64,000 nt of DNA from an uncultured Bacteroidia bacterium (GTDB lineage Bacteria; Bacteroidota; Bacteroidia; Bacteroidales; UBA932): contig CADAOA010000005.1 of assembly GCA_902789435.1 (NCBI GenBank), positions 1-64,000 on the forward strand. Reading direction: 5' to 3'. The notes under the pieces were generated by a model. The model saw only the letters and a program-made list of their open reading frames with translations. It was not told the origin of the DNA and made no database searches. Positions 37,345 through 49,679 of the stretch are shown in pieces. Both the position numbers and the translations under genes were made by a program. Positions within the stretch are counted from its first letter, which is position 1, and each line of letters opens with the position of its first letter.

Positions 37345-37707
37345 TTATTCTGATTTTGATTCCATCCGGCTGATAAGTTCTTTAAGTTCCTTGACGGAAA
37401 TCTTTTCCTCTTCTACAAATGCAGACACAAGACCCATATAGGATTTGCCAAAATACTTGTCAACAACAGATGTAAGGGAGAACTTGTTGTATTCCTTGCT
37501 TGTGACAGTAGTATAATACTGGTAAGTGGGACCAAAAGAATTGTGGCTGAGGAATCCTTCCGCCTCAAGATTTCGAACAAAAGTAGATAAGGTGTTAAAG
37601 TGAGGTTTTGGGTCGGAATAAAGTTCCCTTAGTTCCCTTACGAACATCGGGCCTTTCTCCCAGAAGAAATTCATTATCTCCTCTTCTTTGCGTGTAAGTC
37701 TTTTCAT
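37345..37707 (-). CDS. BlaI/MecI/CopY-family transcriptional repressor
   Basis: 120 residues: winged helix at 1-75 (RLTRKEEEIMNFFWEKG, TLSTFVRNLEAEGFLSH) and a C-terminal dimerisation helix pair. The family represses by binding a TACA/TGTA-like dyad and is inactivated by cleavage by a BlaR-type peptidase. First gene of the operon BlaI - membrane protein - M56 - TlpA-like. Confidence 0.9.
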   Translation of the reverse strand: MKRLTRKEEEIMNFFWEKGPMFVRELRELYSDPKPHFNTLSTFVRNLEAEGFLSHNSFGPTYQYYTTVTSKEYNKFSLTSVVDKYFGKSYMGLVSAFVEEEKISVKELKELISRMESKSE

Positions 37708-37732
37708 TTCCAGTATTTTTCCGTTTACACAG

Positions 37733-37763
37733 CAAATATAACTAAAATATTCTTTTATTCAAC
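37733..37763 (-). promoter_or_regulatory. Promoter of the BlaI operon
   Basis: Minus strand: GTTG (37763-37760), 19-base spacer, TATATTTG (37740-37733). The -33 touches the dyad at 37763-37779. Confidence 0.55.
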
Positions 37764-37779
37764 TAACTTTTTTAGTTAG
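37763..37779. promoter_or_regulatory. Candidate BlaI-type operator
   Basis: Perfect dyad CTAACT-TTTTT-AGTTAG next to the -33 of the BlaI operon promoter. Its ACTA/TAGT-type half-sites are close to what BlaI/MecI proteins bind. Confidence 0.5.
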
Positions 37780-37792
37780 AATAATTGAATTA

Positions 37793-37820
37793 ACTTTTGG
37801 TTAATTACTTTTGGTTAATT
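37793..37820. repeat. Two tandem 14-base repeats upstream of the AAA ATPase gene
   Basis: ACTTTTGGTTAATT occurs twice head to tail. The second copy supplies the TTTG -33 box of the AAA ATPase promoter, so this may be a regulator-binding site. Confidence 0.75.
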
Positions 37821-37841
37821 ATAAAAACAGTATTATTTTTG
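37810..37841 (+). promoter_or_regulatory. Promoter of the AAA ATPase gene
   Basis: TTTG (37810-37813), 20-base spacer, TATTTTTG (37834-37841); the ATG is 17 bases further on. Confidence 0.7.
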
Positions 37842-37858
37842 CCCTAAAACAACGGTTT

Positions 37859-38986
37859 ATGAATGACAACCCTTTTATATTAGAACCTTATAAAAGCAAA
37901 GACTTGTTTTGCGACAGAGAAAAGGAAACCTCTGAGATTATTCGTTATCTTGAAAACGGAAGAAATATCACCCTTGTTTCCCCGCGACGTCTTGGAAAGA
38001 CAGGTCTCATTTATCGAATTTTTGATGAGTTATCAGATAGAAAAACCGGATTTGATACCTTCTATACAGACATCAGTTCATCTCAAAACATAGATGACTT
38101 TGTAAAATTACTGTCTGAATCAGTTGTGTCCACACTTAAGCAAAAGTCAAGAATATCAAACTTTTTTAAATTGCTGGGTGGTATTCGTCCTATTTTATCA
38201 TACGATCCATTATCCGGTAAACCAGAAGTTTCAATCACATACAGAAATGAAGATGAGCGGGTATTCACACTGAAATCCATATTCAACTATCTTGAAAACA
38301 ATAACCGGAAGGTTATAGTGGCTATTGATGAGTTTCAGCAGATTCGCCAATATCATAATATAGATATGGAAGCTCTTCTGAGAACTTATATACAGCCTCT
38401 CCACAATGTGCGTTTTCTTTTCTGCGGGAGCAAAAAACACACAATGACAGATATCTTTTCAAACGCAAAGAGACCATTTTACGAAAGCACAACATTCTAC
38501 TCTCTAAAGAAACTGGACATAGATATTTACTGTAATTTCATTATCCGCAAGTTCACCGAAAGAGGAAAACTTATCAATCAAGAACAAGCCAAGGACATCA
38601 TTCTGTGGACAAAAGACCACACGTTTTACACTCAAGCCCTATGCAATGAAGTCTTTATTAGAAGCGGTTCAACAATTCATGACAAATACATCTCTGAAGC
38701 AAAAAACGTTATTCTACGCTTAAACGAAGACCGCTTCCTTGAAATTCAGAGACTGGTTACTCCATCTCAATGGAATCTAATGAAAGCCATCGCTAAAGAA
38801 AGTACTTTAAAACAGCCCACGGCACAAGCATTCCTAACGAAATATGGCCTTGGCTCCGGAGCTGGTGTTCTCAAAAACCTTAAAACTCTAGTGGAAAAAG
38901 AGCTCGTGTTGGAAGAAAATGCGCTTGAAGGAACGGCTTACAGCATTTACAACATATTCCTTTTCAGGTATTTGGAAAAATTATAG
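37859..38986 (+). CDS. AAA-family ATPase (archaeal-ATPase-like, PF01637 type)
   Basis: Walker A-like SPRRLGKTGL at 41-50, Walker B IVAIDEF with Asp157/Glu158, and a sensor-like FCGSKKH around residue 196. A winged-helix-like C-terminal part (about 290-375) carries the TPSQWNLMKAIA segment. 375 residues; ATG 37859 preferred over an upstream TTG that lies in the promoter. Such lone ATPases are frequent in Bacteroidales, often in variable regions, with unknown role. The A+T-rich composition fits acquisition. Its end overlaps rimM by 6 bases, convergent. Confidence 0.8.
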   Translation: MNDNPFILEPYKSKDLFCDREKETSEIIRYLENGRNITLVSPRRLGKTGLIYRIFDELSDRKTGFDTFYTDISSSQNIDDFVKLLSESVVSTLKQKSRISNFFKLLGGIRPILSYDPLSGKPEVSITYRNEDERVFTLKSIFNYLENNNRKVIVAIDEFQQIRQYHNIDMEALLRTYIQPLHNVRFLFCGSKKHTMTDIFSNAKRPFYESTTFYSLKKLDIDIYCNFIIRKFTERGKLINQEQAKDIILWTKDHTFYTQALCNEVFIRSGSTIHDKYISEAKNVILRLNEDRFLEIQRLVTPSQWNLMKAIAKESTLKQPTAQAFLTKYGLGSGAGVLKNLKTLVEKELVLEENALEGTAYSIYNIFLFRYLEKL

Positions 38987-39493
38987 GAGTCCCTGGGGGA
39001 TTGTCATCACGATGGTCCTGTTTTCCTGGTCAAAAGAAAGGACCAGTTCTTCGTGGAACGGAAGAAGGTTTTCTTTTCCTTCCAGTTCCAGGCAGATGTT
39101 GTTAGGGTATTCGATTACCCTGGAGATTGTTCCCGCCTTTACGCCTTCCTTAGAGATAACGGTATAGCCGACCAGAATGTCCAGATCGCTGAAGCGGTCT
39201 TCATCCCTGGATTCCAGGAAGAGATCCCTGCCTACGATCTCCTCAGCGTGCTCGCTATCCCTTATTGTGGAGAAGGTCACCACCCAGGCGTTTCCGTTTC
39301 TGTGGGTAGCGGAAGAAATAAAAAAAGGAACCGGCAGTCCGTCAAAATAGATGAACACCGGTTCCTCGAGTTCTTTTCCTTTGTCCTGGCATCCTTCCAG
39401 CATTTCAGATAAGCGGTCAGACTTTATTCTCAGAAGGATTTCTCCCCTGTTTCCGTAAGTCTTGGCTATCTGTGCGCAGGATGCAAGGTCCAT
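38981..39493 (-). CDS. rimM: Ribosome maturation factor RimM
   Basis: 16S processing factor that binds uS19 during 30S assembly. N-terminal RimM barrel (MDLASCAQIAKTYGNRGEI) and PRC-barrel C-terminal domain (DILVGYTVISKEG, LLPFHEELVLSFDQ). 170 residues. ATG 39493 chosen because upstream in-frame sequence is an Arg/Leu-rich shadow of rpsP. Located 4 bases after rpsP, the usual pair. Confidence 0.93.
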   Translation of the reverse strand: MDLASCAQIAKTYGNRGEILLRIKSDRLSEMLEGCQDKGKELEEPVFIYFDGLPVPFFISSATHRNGNAWVVTFSTIRDSEHAEEIVGRDLFLESRDEDRFSDLDILVGYTVISKEGVKAGTISRVIEYPNNICLELEGKENLLPFHEELVLSFDQENRTIVMTIPQGLL

Positions 39494-39497
39494 AGGA

Positions 39498-40067
39498 TTA
39501 CTCAGCCTTAGCTTCCTCTGCAGGTGCAGCAGCCTCCTGGGCAGCTTCCTCAGCGGCCTTAGCCTCTGCCTCGGCAGCCTTGCGAGCCTCTTCTGCAGCC
39601 TTCTCAGCCTCAGCCTTCTTCTTTGCAAGTTCCTCTGCGCGTGCAGCGTTTACCTTGCTCTCGGCCTCAACAGCGGCCTTCTTGGCATCAGCCTTGGAAA
39701 CCTTCAGGCTTTCCTTCTTCTTTTCAACCTTAGCCTCTTTCTCTGCAACCCATGCATTGAACTTAGCGTCGGCCTGCTCCTGGGTGAGGGCACCCTTCTT
39801 TACTCCCTCAGCAAGGTGCTTCTTAAGCAGAGCGCCCTTGTAGGAGAGGATTCTTCTTGCTGTGATGGTTGGCTGTGCACCATTCTGGAGCCAATAAACT
39901 GCTCTGTCAACGTTCAGAACGATGGTAGCCGGATTGGTGTTAGGGTCATAAGATCCCAAAAGCTCAATAAAGCGGCTGTCACGTGGGCTTCTGACGTCGG
40001 TAGCCAAAATGTGAAAGAAGGCATAATTCTTCTTTCCATGACGTGAAAGACGGATTTTTACAGACAT
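39498..40067 (-). CDS. rpsP: 30S ribosomal protein bS16 with long C-terminal extension
   Basis: Residues 1-90 are the conserved bS16 core ([31 protein letters not shown]). Residues 91-189 are an Ala/Lys/Glu-rich, probably helical tail. A tail of this sort is usual in Bacteroidota but this one is on the long side. First gene of rpsP-rimM. Confidence 0.96.
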   Translation of the reverse strand: MSVKIRLSRHGKKNYAFFHILATDVRSPRDSRFIELLGSYDPNTNPATIVLNVDRAVYWLQNGAQPTITARRILSYKGALLKKHLAEGVKKGALTQEQADAKFNAWVAEKEAKVEKKKESLKVSKADAKKAAVEAESKVNAARAEELAKKKAEAEKAAEEARKAAEAEAKAAEEAAQEAAAPAEEAKAE

Positions 40068-40130
40068 AACTGTGAGTTTTTAATTGTTAATAGTAATATT
40101 TACTTGTCCTTTCTACCCGAGAAAGGGTTG

Positions 40131-40161
40131 CAAAGATATATGTTTTACCCAAAACTGCAAA
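40131..40161 (-). promoter_or_regulatory. Promoter of rpsP-rimM
   Basis: Minus strand: TTTG (40161-40158), 19-base spacer, TATCTTTG (40138-40131). Full consensus. Confidence 0.75.
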
Positions 40162-40171
40162 ATATAAATTG

Positions 40172-40197
40172 AAAAAGGGCTGGCAGATTGCCAACCC
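40172..40197 (-). terminator. Terminator of the cyclophilin gene
   Basis: GGGTTGGCA ATC TGCCAGCCC on the minus strand, a nine-pair stem with a tight loop, followed by T5. The rest of 40198-40269 shows nothing firm. Confidence 0.8.
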
Positions 40198-40269
40198 ATT
40201 TCTCAAACCTAAAAATTAACCTATGAAAAAACTACGCTTTTAGGTATTGCAAAGCCCGTGCCAAACTTT

Positions 40270-40962
40270 TTACTTCACGGGTAAAATTGAAATAATTTTT
40301 ATATCCGTGTTCGGAAGATCCTGTTTTCTGGCCCCTGTGGCAACTGCGGAAATCTTGTCAACGACATCAAGTCCGCTAACTGTTTCCCCGAATACGGTAT
40401 AGTCTCCATCCAGCTGGGCGCAGGCCCTCGCGTCCTGAACAATGTAGAACTGGCTGCCGGAAGAAGCTTTCTCAGGATTGGCGCGGTCTCCCTTGCGGGC
40501 TGCTGCCAAAGCTCCCTTCTTGTGCAGGTGGAGGGTCTTTCCGTCCTCTCCCTTGATTTCTGCAGGGATCGTGTAGCCAGGTCCGCCGGTTCCGAATACA
40601 TCCGGACGATCCGGATTATCCTTTGTGAAATGGTCTCCGGTCTGAATCATGAATCCGGGGATTACTCGGTGGAAAAGAATGCCGTCATAATATTTTAAGG
40701 ATGCCAGGCGGATAAAGTTCTTCTTGTGCTTAGGAGTATCCTCATAAAGCTTGATGCGGATGGTTCCCATAGAGGTCACGATGTCGAACTGAGGCTCGGT
40801 TCCCAGAGAATCAGGGTTGAAAGCCAGTTCCGGCTGTTTCTTTTCAGGCTCGGCCTGCTGCTCAGGGTTTGCCTGCTGAGAATTATCCTCAGTTTTCTCC
40901 CCGCCCTTGCAGGAGAAAAGGAAAAGGCTGCACAAAGATGCCATGATAAATAACTTTTTCAT
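40270..40962 (-). CDS. Cyclophilin-type peptidyl-prolyl isomerase lipoprotein
   Basis: Lipoprotein signal ending FLFSC (Cys17), a Gln/Glu/Pro-rich spacer to about residue 45, and a cyclophilin domain (about 58-230). Motifs FHRVIPGFMIQTGD, GSQFYIVQD and YTVFGETVSGLDVVDKI are intact. A folding catalyst in the periplasm or at a membrane. 230 residues. Confidence 0.93.
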   Translation of the reverse strand: MKKLFIMASLCSLFLFSCKGGEKTEDNSQQANPEQQAEPEKKQPELAFNPDSLGTEPQFDIVTSMGTIRIKLYEDTPKHKKNFIRLASLKYYDGILFHRVIPGFMIQTGDHFTKDNPDRPDVFGTGGPGYTIPAEIKGEDGKTLHLHKKGALAAARKGDRANPEKASSGSQFYIVQDARACAQLDGDYTVFGETVSGLDVVDKISAVATGARKQDLPNTDIKIISILPVK

Positions 40963-41005
40963 ATCGCTTGTTTATGTTTGTTTGCTTTCGGGTATATCTG
41001 CATTA

Positions 41006-41013
41006 CAAATATA
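41006..41013 (-). promoter_or_regulatory. -7 element for the cyclophilin gene
   Basis: TATATTTG on the minus strand, about 44 bases before its ATG; -33 unclear. Confidence 0.4.
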
Positions 41014-41018
41014 ATGAT

Positions 41019-41026
41019 TAACTTTG
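41019..41026 (+). promoter_or_regulatory. -7 element just before the second patatin gene
   Basis: TAACTTTG ends only 7 bases before the ATG at 41034. If used, the transcript would be leaderless or nearly so. Confidence 0.4.
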
Positions 41027-41033
41027 GCAATTA

Positions 41034-43397
41034 ATGGCAAAACGGTTTGCAATATTATTGGCTTTGGTTCTGGCAGCGGAGGTTTCCTTTGCCCAGGACA
41101 CTCTGCAAAGCCCTCGCAGGGGCGGTGTGGGGCTGGTTCTTAGCGGAGGAGGAGCCAAAGGCCTGTCTCATATAGGAGTTATCAAGGCTCTGGAAGAAAA
41201 CGACATCCCCATAGACTATATTTGCGGCACCTCCATAGGCGCGATTATCGGTGGACTGTATGCCATTGGCTACAGCCCGGAAGAAATGGTGGAACTCATC
41301 AAGAAGCCGGAATTTGCAGCCTGGAGCAAGGGCAAGGCCGAAATACCATATGCCTCCTATTTCTACAAATGGCCTCCCGATGCCGCCATGGCAAACATTA
41401 ACCTGGGATCCATTAAGAACATAGAAGGAGATACCCTCAAGAGGTTCCAGTGGGCCATACCTACCTCCCTTATATCCTCCTATCCTATGGACCTTGCGGT
41501 GATAGAACTGTTTGCTCCGGCAGGCAAGGCGGCGGGAGGGGATTTTGACAGGTTGATGGTGCCGTTTTTCTGCATATCCACGGACGTGAATCACCGCACC
41601 TCCAGGATAGAGCGTGCCGGAAACCTCAGCACGGCTATCAGGGCTTCAATGTCTATACCTCTGGTTTTCAAACCAGTGTATGAAGACGGATCCCTTCTCT
41701 ACGATGGCGGGCTTTACAACAACTTCCCGTGGAAGGAGATGGGTGAAATATACAGGCCGGATGTCATTATCGGCGCCCAGTGCGCCCCGGGAAACTACAA
41801 TATGGACGAGGATAATGCCGCATCCCTGGTACTGGGCCTGATGATAGACAAGAGCAACTATGACATACCTGATAATGTTGGAATCCTGCTGAGGGGAGAC
41901 TATTCAAAGTTCGGAATGCTGGAGTTTGACAAGATAGATGAAATCGTCCGTATGGGATACGAGCTCACGATGGAGCATATAGACCAGATAAAGGCCAGGG
42001 CCGGAAGGTCTTTCCCTAAGGAGTTGGCCATAAGGAGAAGGGAGGCTTTCAAGCAAAAGCTTCCTGCCATGAGATTCCATCAGGATGTAGTGGTTACAGG
42101 AAGTGTCCCGACCGGAACGGCAAGGTTCATACGCAGGACCCTGAGGGAAGACCGCCGGGAGAATTTCGGTTTAGACCAGCTAAGGAAGGGTTATTACAGG
42201 GTTATCCAGAGCGGCGTCGTGAACACATTTTTCCCTTCAGTAGCTACCGACAACAATTCGGATTCTCTGTTCACGTTGAAAGTCAGGGCCTCCAGAGCCC
42301 ATCCACTCAAGCTTAGCGTGGGAGGGAACATATCTACGTCTTCCATCAACCAGATATTCCTCGGAGCGGAATACATCCACGCCGGAATGAATCCGTGGAG
42401 ACTCAGGGGAAGCGTTAACCTGGGAAAATATTACAGGGGAGCCGCCATAAGATTCCGCCACGATATCGGAGTGAAGCCTTTGGCTTACTACTATGCAGAC
42501 ATCATCGGCCATCAGTACGACTATTACAACGGCAACCAGAATATCCTAAGGGCCAACAAGCTGCCGCAGAACATACAGTTCAAGGAGTTTTTCGCAAGGC
42601 TTGGAATGGCAACCCCGCTGTCGCTGAGAAAGAACTCAATAGCCCAGGCCGGAGTGGATATAGGCCGGGCCTACCAGAACTTCTATCTTACGGAGGAATA
42701 TCTGTCGTCAGACACTCCTGACAAGGGAAGCGCTTTCTTCGTTTCAGCAAAGGTGGTCTTGAAAAAGAACACGCTGGACTATCCTCTTTACCCTACAGCT
42801 GGTGTTTTCTGGAGCATAAGGCCGAGATTCACATATGCGGTGGAAGAGTATTCCCCTGGTTCCACAAACCACACGGCAACGGCAATAAAGGGCAAAAAGC
42901 ACAATATCCCGTCGCTGAGCATAAGTGGTGAGAGATATCTCAGGGCGGATAAAAGTTTCTCTATCGGAGCTTCGTTTGATATGGTTGTGAGTCAGAAGGG
43001 CAAGTTTTCAAACTATTACTCAGACCTGATGGCGATGCCTGCTTATCAGCCTGTTCCTCACGCTGCTACCCTGATGATGGAAGGTTACAGAGCCAATTCT
43101 TTCGGAGCGGTGGCCATTCATCCGGTAATCAAGTTCGCAGACAAGATCTACCTCCACACCACAGGCGCGTATTTCCAGCCTTACAAGCATATAACCAAAG
43201 ATGCTGACGGTTGGAGTTTCACTTATTCGGAAAAGATGCCAAGAGGGCACTGGATAGCAAACGCCGCCTTGGTTTGGCAGAGCCCTATCGGGCCGATATC
43301 CCTGTCCACGACATATTACAGTCACGGAGAATACAAATGGTATCCGCAGATAAATATAGGACTGCTGTTGTTCAACAAGAAATCCATGGAAGACTGA
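41034..43397 (+). CDS. Patatin-like phospholipase with barrel domain, second copy
   Basis: Signal peptide (1-20, SFAQ), then the patatin domain with GGGAKG at 38-43, GTSIG around 65-69 and DGGLYNNFP near 225, and a long barrel-like C-terminal half (about 350-787). Compared with the copy at 524 it lacks the basic insert. First gene of a six-gene envelope operon (flippase, Dut-MurF, esterase, two DUF3298 lipoproteins) with gaps of 1 to about 30 bases or overlaps. Confidence 0.88.
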   Translation: MAKRFAILLALVLAAEVSFAQDTLQSPRRGGVGLVLSGGGAKGLSHIGVIKALEENDIPIDYICGTSIGAIIGGLYAIGYSPEEMVELIKKPEFAAWSKGKAEIPYASYFYKWPPDAAMANINLGSIKNIEGDTLKRFQWAIPTSLISSYPMDLAVIELFAPAGKAAGGDFDRLMVPFFCISTDVNHRTSRIERAGNLSTAIRASMSIPLVFKPVYEDGSLLYDGGLYNNFPWKEMGEIYRPDVIIGAQCAPGNYNMDEDNAASLVLGLMIDKSNYDIPDNVGILLRGDYSKFGMLEFDKIDEIVRMGYELTMEHIDQIKARAGRSFPKELAIRRREAFKQKLPAMRFHQDVVVTGSVPTGTARFIRRTLREDRRENFGLDQLRKGYYRVIQSGVVNTFFPSVATDNNSDSLFTLKVRASRAHPLKLSVGGNISTSSINQIFLGAEYIHAGMNPWRLRGSVNLGKYYRGAAIRFRHDIGVKPLAYYYADIIGHQYDYYNGNQNILRANKLPQNIQFKEFFARLGMATPLSLRKNSIAQAGVDIGRAYQNFYLTEEYLSSDTPDKGSAFFVSAKVVLKKNTLDYPLYPTAGVFWSIRPRFTYAVEEYSPGSTNHTATAIKGKKHNIPSLSISGERYLRADKSFSIGASFDMVVSQKGKFSNYYSDLMAMPAYQPVPHAATLMMEGYRANSFGAVAIHPVIKFADKIYLHTTGAYFQPYKHITKDADGWSFTYSEKMPRGHWIANAALVWQSPIGPISLSTTYYSHGEYKWYPQINIGLLLFNKKSMED

Positions 43398-43398
43398 T

Positions 43399-44951
43399 AT
43401 GGCAAATCCTCTGAAAAAACTTGCGGGCGAAACCGCCATATACGGGCTTAGCACAATACTGGCCAGAATAATAAACTTCTTCTTCGTGCCTATATACACG
43501 AGGATCCTGACAACTGACGGATATGGTTCGTATGCAGAGATAATGAGTTACATCGCCGTATTCCAGGTTGTGCTGGTATTGGGCCTGGAAACGGGATGCT
43601 TCAAGTTCGCCTCGAGAGGAACCACATCGGAAGACGGCACCGATAGCGGGGCTGATTCCCTCCGTCACCACACGGTCTTTTCCACCGCCCTTTCCACTGT
43701 AACCACCCTTGCGATATTTTTCTTTGCGGCCTGCTGGCTTTTCAGCGGAAACATTTCCTCAGCGATGGGTTATCAGGGATATTCCAAAATGATAATCTAT
43801 GTTGGAGGAATCCTTGCCCTGGATGCGATAACGGCCATCCTTTTTGCCCGTCTCAGATATCAGCAGAAGGCTCTGAAATTCGCTCTTTTCAAATCCATCA
43901 AGATTGTCAGCGAGTTGGGATTCAACCTGCTGCTGTTCTTTGCGGTACCAAGGTTCATGGCCTCCCATCCGGGCAATTTCCTGACGACCTTCATTCCCGA
44001 GCAGATTCACTTCTCATATATAATCTTTGCGGTATTCCTCAGCTGCGTCCTGTGTTTCCTGCTTTTCATACCGGACCTTCTGAAAATCAAATTCAGGTTC
44101 GACGGGGCCCTATGGAAGAAGATGATGCTCTATTCCCTGCCGCTTATGATTGCAAACCTTCCGGGCATAATCAACGAGAGCGCGGACAGGTTCCTGTTCC
44201 GTTTCCTGGTCGGGGACGGAATTACCGGAGACGGCTGGAAGGCGGACCTGGGAGTTTATCAGGCGGCTATCAAACTTGCCGTCATAATGAACCTCTTCAT
44301 CCAGATGTTCCGTTACGCCGCGGAACCGTTCTTCTTTTCGAGATATAAGGAGAAAGGATCCAATGAACTATATGCCAAGGTGATGGAGTATTTCGTGGCG
44401 TTCTGTATGCTGATATTCCTGGGCATCGTCTTCTATATGGACATCATCGGCCTGATACTTGGCAAGGATTTCCGCAGCGCTCTGGGAACGGTTCCGGTGA
44501 TGCTTATCGCCTATATGATTCTGGGAATGCTGTTCAACGTATCTATGTGGTACAAGCTCAGCGGCCAGACAAAATATGCCATTGTTATAACGCTTCTGGG
44601 ATTGGGCGTGACTATAGTGGGCAACCTGATCTTCATGCCGATGTTCTCATACTGGGCATCTGTATGGGTACATCTTGCCAGCTGCCTGGCGATGCTGCTG
44701 CTGAGTGCATATCTGGGACAGAAATACTACCCTATTCCATACAGGTGGAAGCAGATCCTTTCCTACATAGCCGTAGGAGTGGTCCTGTATATTGTTGCCG
44801 TAGGAGGACAGTTTGCCCTTGAGAAAATTACCGGCAAAACCGCCAACCTCCAGAATACCGGAATGCTTATAGCCAAGCTTGCGTTCAACACCATCCTGCT
44901 CGGTGTCTTCCTGGTATTCCTGAAGAAAAAGACAAAAATTAAATTATCACG

Positions 44952-44955
<4 letters not shown>
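43399..44955 (+). CDS. Polysaccharide/lipid-linked sugar flippase (MOP superfamily)
   Basis: About 14 membrane helices in 518 residues, starting with the typical [21 protein letters not shown]. Flips lipid-linked glycans across the inner membrane, as Wzx does for O-antigen; a MurJ-like role is possible given the next gene but not shown by any motif. Translationally coupled to the Dut-MurF gene through a 4-base overlap (ATGA). Confidence 0.85.
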
Positions 44956-47983
<3,028 letters not shown>

Positions 47984-47992
47984 TCATAGACA

Positions 47993-48790
47993 ATGAAAAA
48001 GGTTTTACTTGCTCTCTCAGCCCTTTTCCTGATTGCAGCTCTTTATTCTTGCAAGGACCAGGCTTCAGGATTCTTTTCCGGTGACGTTACCGTAAAGAAA
48101 TACGAATACCATTATTACGATGCCAGAGTTGCTCCTGAGCCTCCGGCTGATTCTGAGTACAAGAACGACGATGATTCTGTCCACATTTCAATTTCCCTGG
48201 AGCTGGATCTTCCAGAAGGCAATTCCGCCCTGGCGCACAGGGTCAGGGAATGGGTAAGCGAGCAGATTTCCTTTAACAACCAGTTAAGCAACGGGTTTTT
48301 TGACGGCAATCTGGACGATGCACAGGCCATCGCTGATTTCTACGGAAAAGATTTGCTGCAAACCATTGAAAAAGACATTGAGGCTCCTATCTTCAACGGC
48401 CACAGGAGCATAGACATTACCGCAAGCAAGTATTACGAGAATGACAAGTGCGTTACCTGGATGTTCACCATATACGAATATATGGGTGGAGCCCATCCTT
48501 CCCAGACTGCATACGGCGCAACTTTCAGGAAATCCGACGGAAGAATGTTCGGCAACGACATGTTTTCTCCTGACTGGGATAACCGCAATAAACTGGACTC
48601 GCTGATAGTTGAAAGCCTGTGCGCATATTTCAGCGAAGGTGTTGACGAAAAGATAGACGATGATCAGCTCTTCCACGAATTTACCAATGAAAAAATCACT
48701 GAAACGATGGTTGCCCTTCCTAAATACGGCCCGTGGTTCAGCCAAACTGGCGTAGAATTCGTTTACCAGCACGCAGATCTGGTGAAATAA
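47993..48790 (+). CDS. DUF3298 (RsiV-like) lipoprotein, copy 1
   Basis: Lipoprotein signal with Cys20 (AALYSC). A DUF4163/DUF3298 fold covers most of the protein; EYMGGAHPSQTAYGATFRKSDG (in part) is the family mark. RsiV, the best-known relative, binds lysozyme and serves as an anti-sigma factor, but this protein has no cytoplasmic or membrane part, so only the outer domain is shared. 265 residues. Confidence 0.82.
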   Translation: MKKVLLALSALFLIAALYSCKDQASGFFSGDVTVKKYEYHYYDARVAPEPPADSEYKNDDDSVHISISLELDLPEGNSALAHRVREWVSEQISFNNQLSNGFFDGNLDDAQAIADFYGKDLLQTIEKDIEAPIFNGHRSIDITASKYYENDKCVTWMFTIYEYMGGAHPSQTAYGATFRKSDGRMFGNDMFSPDWDNRNKLDSLIVESLCAYFSEGVDEKIDDDQLFHEFTNEKITETMVALPKYGPWFSQTGVEFVYQHADLVK

Positions 48791-48821
48791 AACAATCGTT
48801 GATCAAAAAACTGTTATAGAT

Positions 48822-49679
48822 ATGAAAAAGACATTATCAATTATTGCCGCTCTGACCATTGCAGCAGCCATTGCCGGTTGCAAGAACTCTTCTTCCAGCG
48901 ATCCTTTTGCAACCGGAGAGTTCCTTACCGAAAACGCCAAGTACGACTGCGAGGAGAAGTTCTGGCTCACCCTCACGGAAAAGTATGACGACCAGGACAG
49001 TACCGAAATTATGGTTTCTCTCGACATCGACTGGCCAAAGGAGACAGGCAAGAACATTGTTTCCGTAAATGCCGTAAGGGACTGGATCAAAGAACACCTC
49101 AGCTTCCTGAACGAATACAAGAATGTCTATGAAGGGAATATGAACGATGCCAATGCCTTAACAAAGTTCTACGGAGATTCCTATAAAAAACGCTTTGAAG
49201 CTACAGACGATTTCCCTGCTCCGGCACTGAGCTTCGACATCCAGGTCAAGAAGGAGTTTGAGAACGACAAGTGCGTTACTTACACCTATCTCCTCGACCA
49301 GTATCTTGGCGGCGCCCACGGCGGCAGAACCCATTACGGGGCAACCTTCCGCAAGTCTGACGGCAAGATAATGACAAACTTTATCACCAACAACGATTCC
49401 AGCGACGAAGGCCTGAACAACATCATCAAGAAAGGCCTTATGAAGTACTGGGAGATAGACAACGAGGAGACACTTTACGAATACACCTGGGAGAACGCTG
49501 TTACCAAATACTACGCAAAACTGCCAGACCATTCTCCTTGCTTTGTGAAGGACGGTCTTCTTTTCAGCTATCAGGAATACGAGATTGCAGCCTATGCTGC
49601 CGGCGCTCCTGAATTCGTTGTGCCTTATGATGAGATTGAGAAGTATCTCACCCCATCCGCAGCAGACCTGCTGAAATAA
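48822..49679 (+). CDS. DUF3298 (RsiV-like) lipoprotein, copy 2
   Basis: Paralogue of the preceding gene: lipoprotein Cys20 (AAAIAGC), the same YLGGAHGGRTHYGATFRKSDG core (abridged) and a longer C-terminal tail (SPCFVKDGLLFSYQEYEIAAY) which in the family completes the DUF3298 fold. 285 residues. Its stop abuts the stop of def on the other strand with no intergenic base. Confidence 0.82.
   Translation: MKKTLSIIAALTIAAAIAGCKNSSSSDPFATGEFLTENAKYDCEEKFWLTLTEKYDDQDSTEIMVSLDIDWPKETGKNIVSVNAVRDWIKEHLSFLNEYKNVYEGNMNDANALTKFYGDSYKKRFEATDDFPAPALSFDIQVKKEFENDKCVTYTYLLDQYLGGAHGGRTHYGATFRKSDGKIMTNFITNNDSSDEGLNNIIKKGLMKYWEIDNEETLYEYTWENAVTKYYAKLPDHSPCFVKDGLLFSYQEYEIAAYAAGAPEFVVPYDEIEKYLTPSAADLLK

Noticed and set aside
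39498..39800. Ala/Lys/Glu tail of bS16 as a separate gene
   Set aside because: It is in frame with the bS16 core and such tails are usual in the phylum.
40223..40243. Mini-frame MKKLRF after an AACCT leader, inside a CCTAAAA/TTTTAGG inverted repeat
   Set aside because: It looks like a gene start but ends after six codons, and the flanking IR is only 7 bases; too little to call a leader peptide or remnant.
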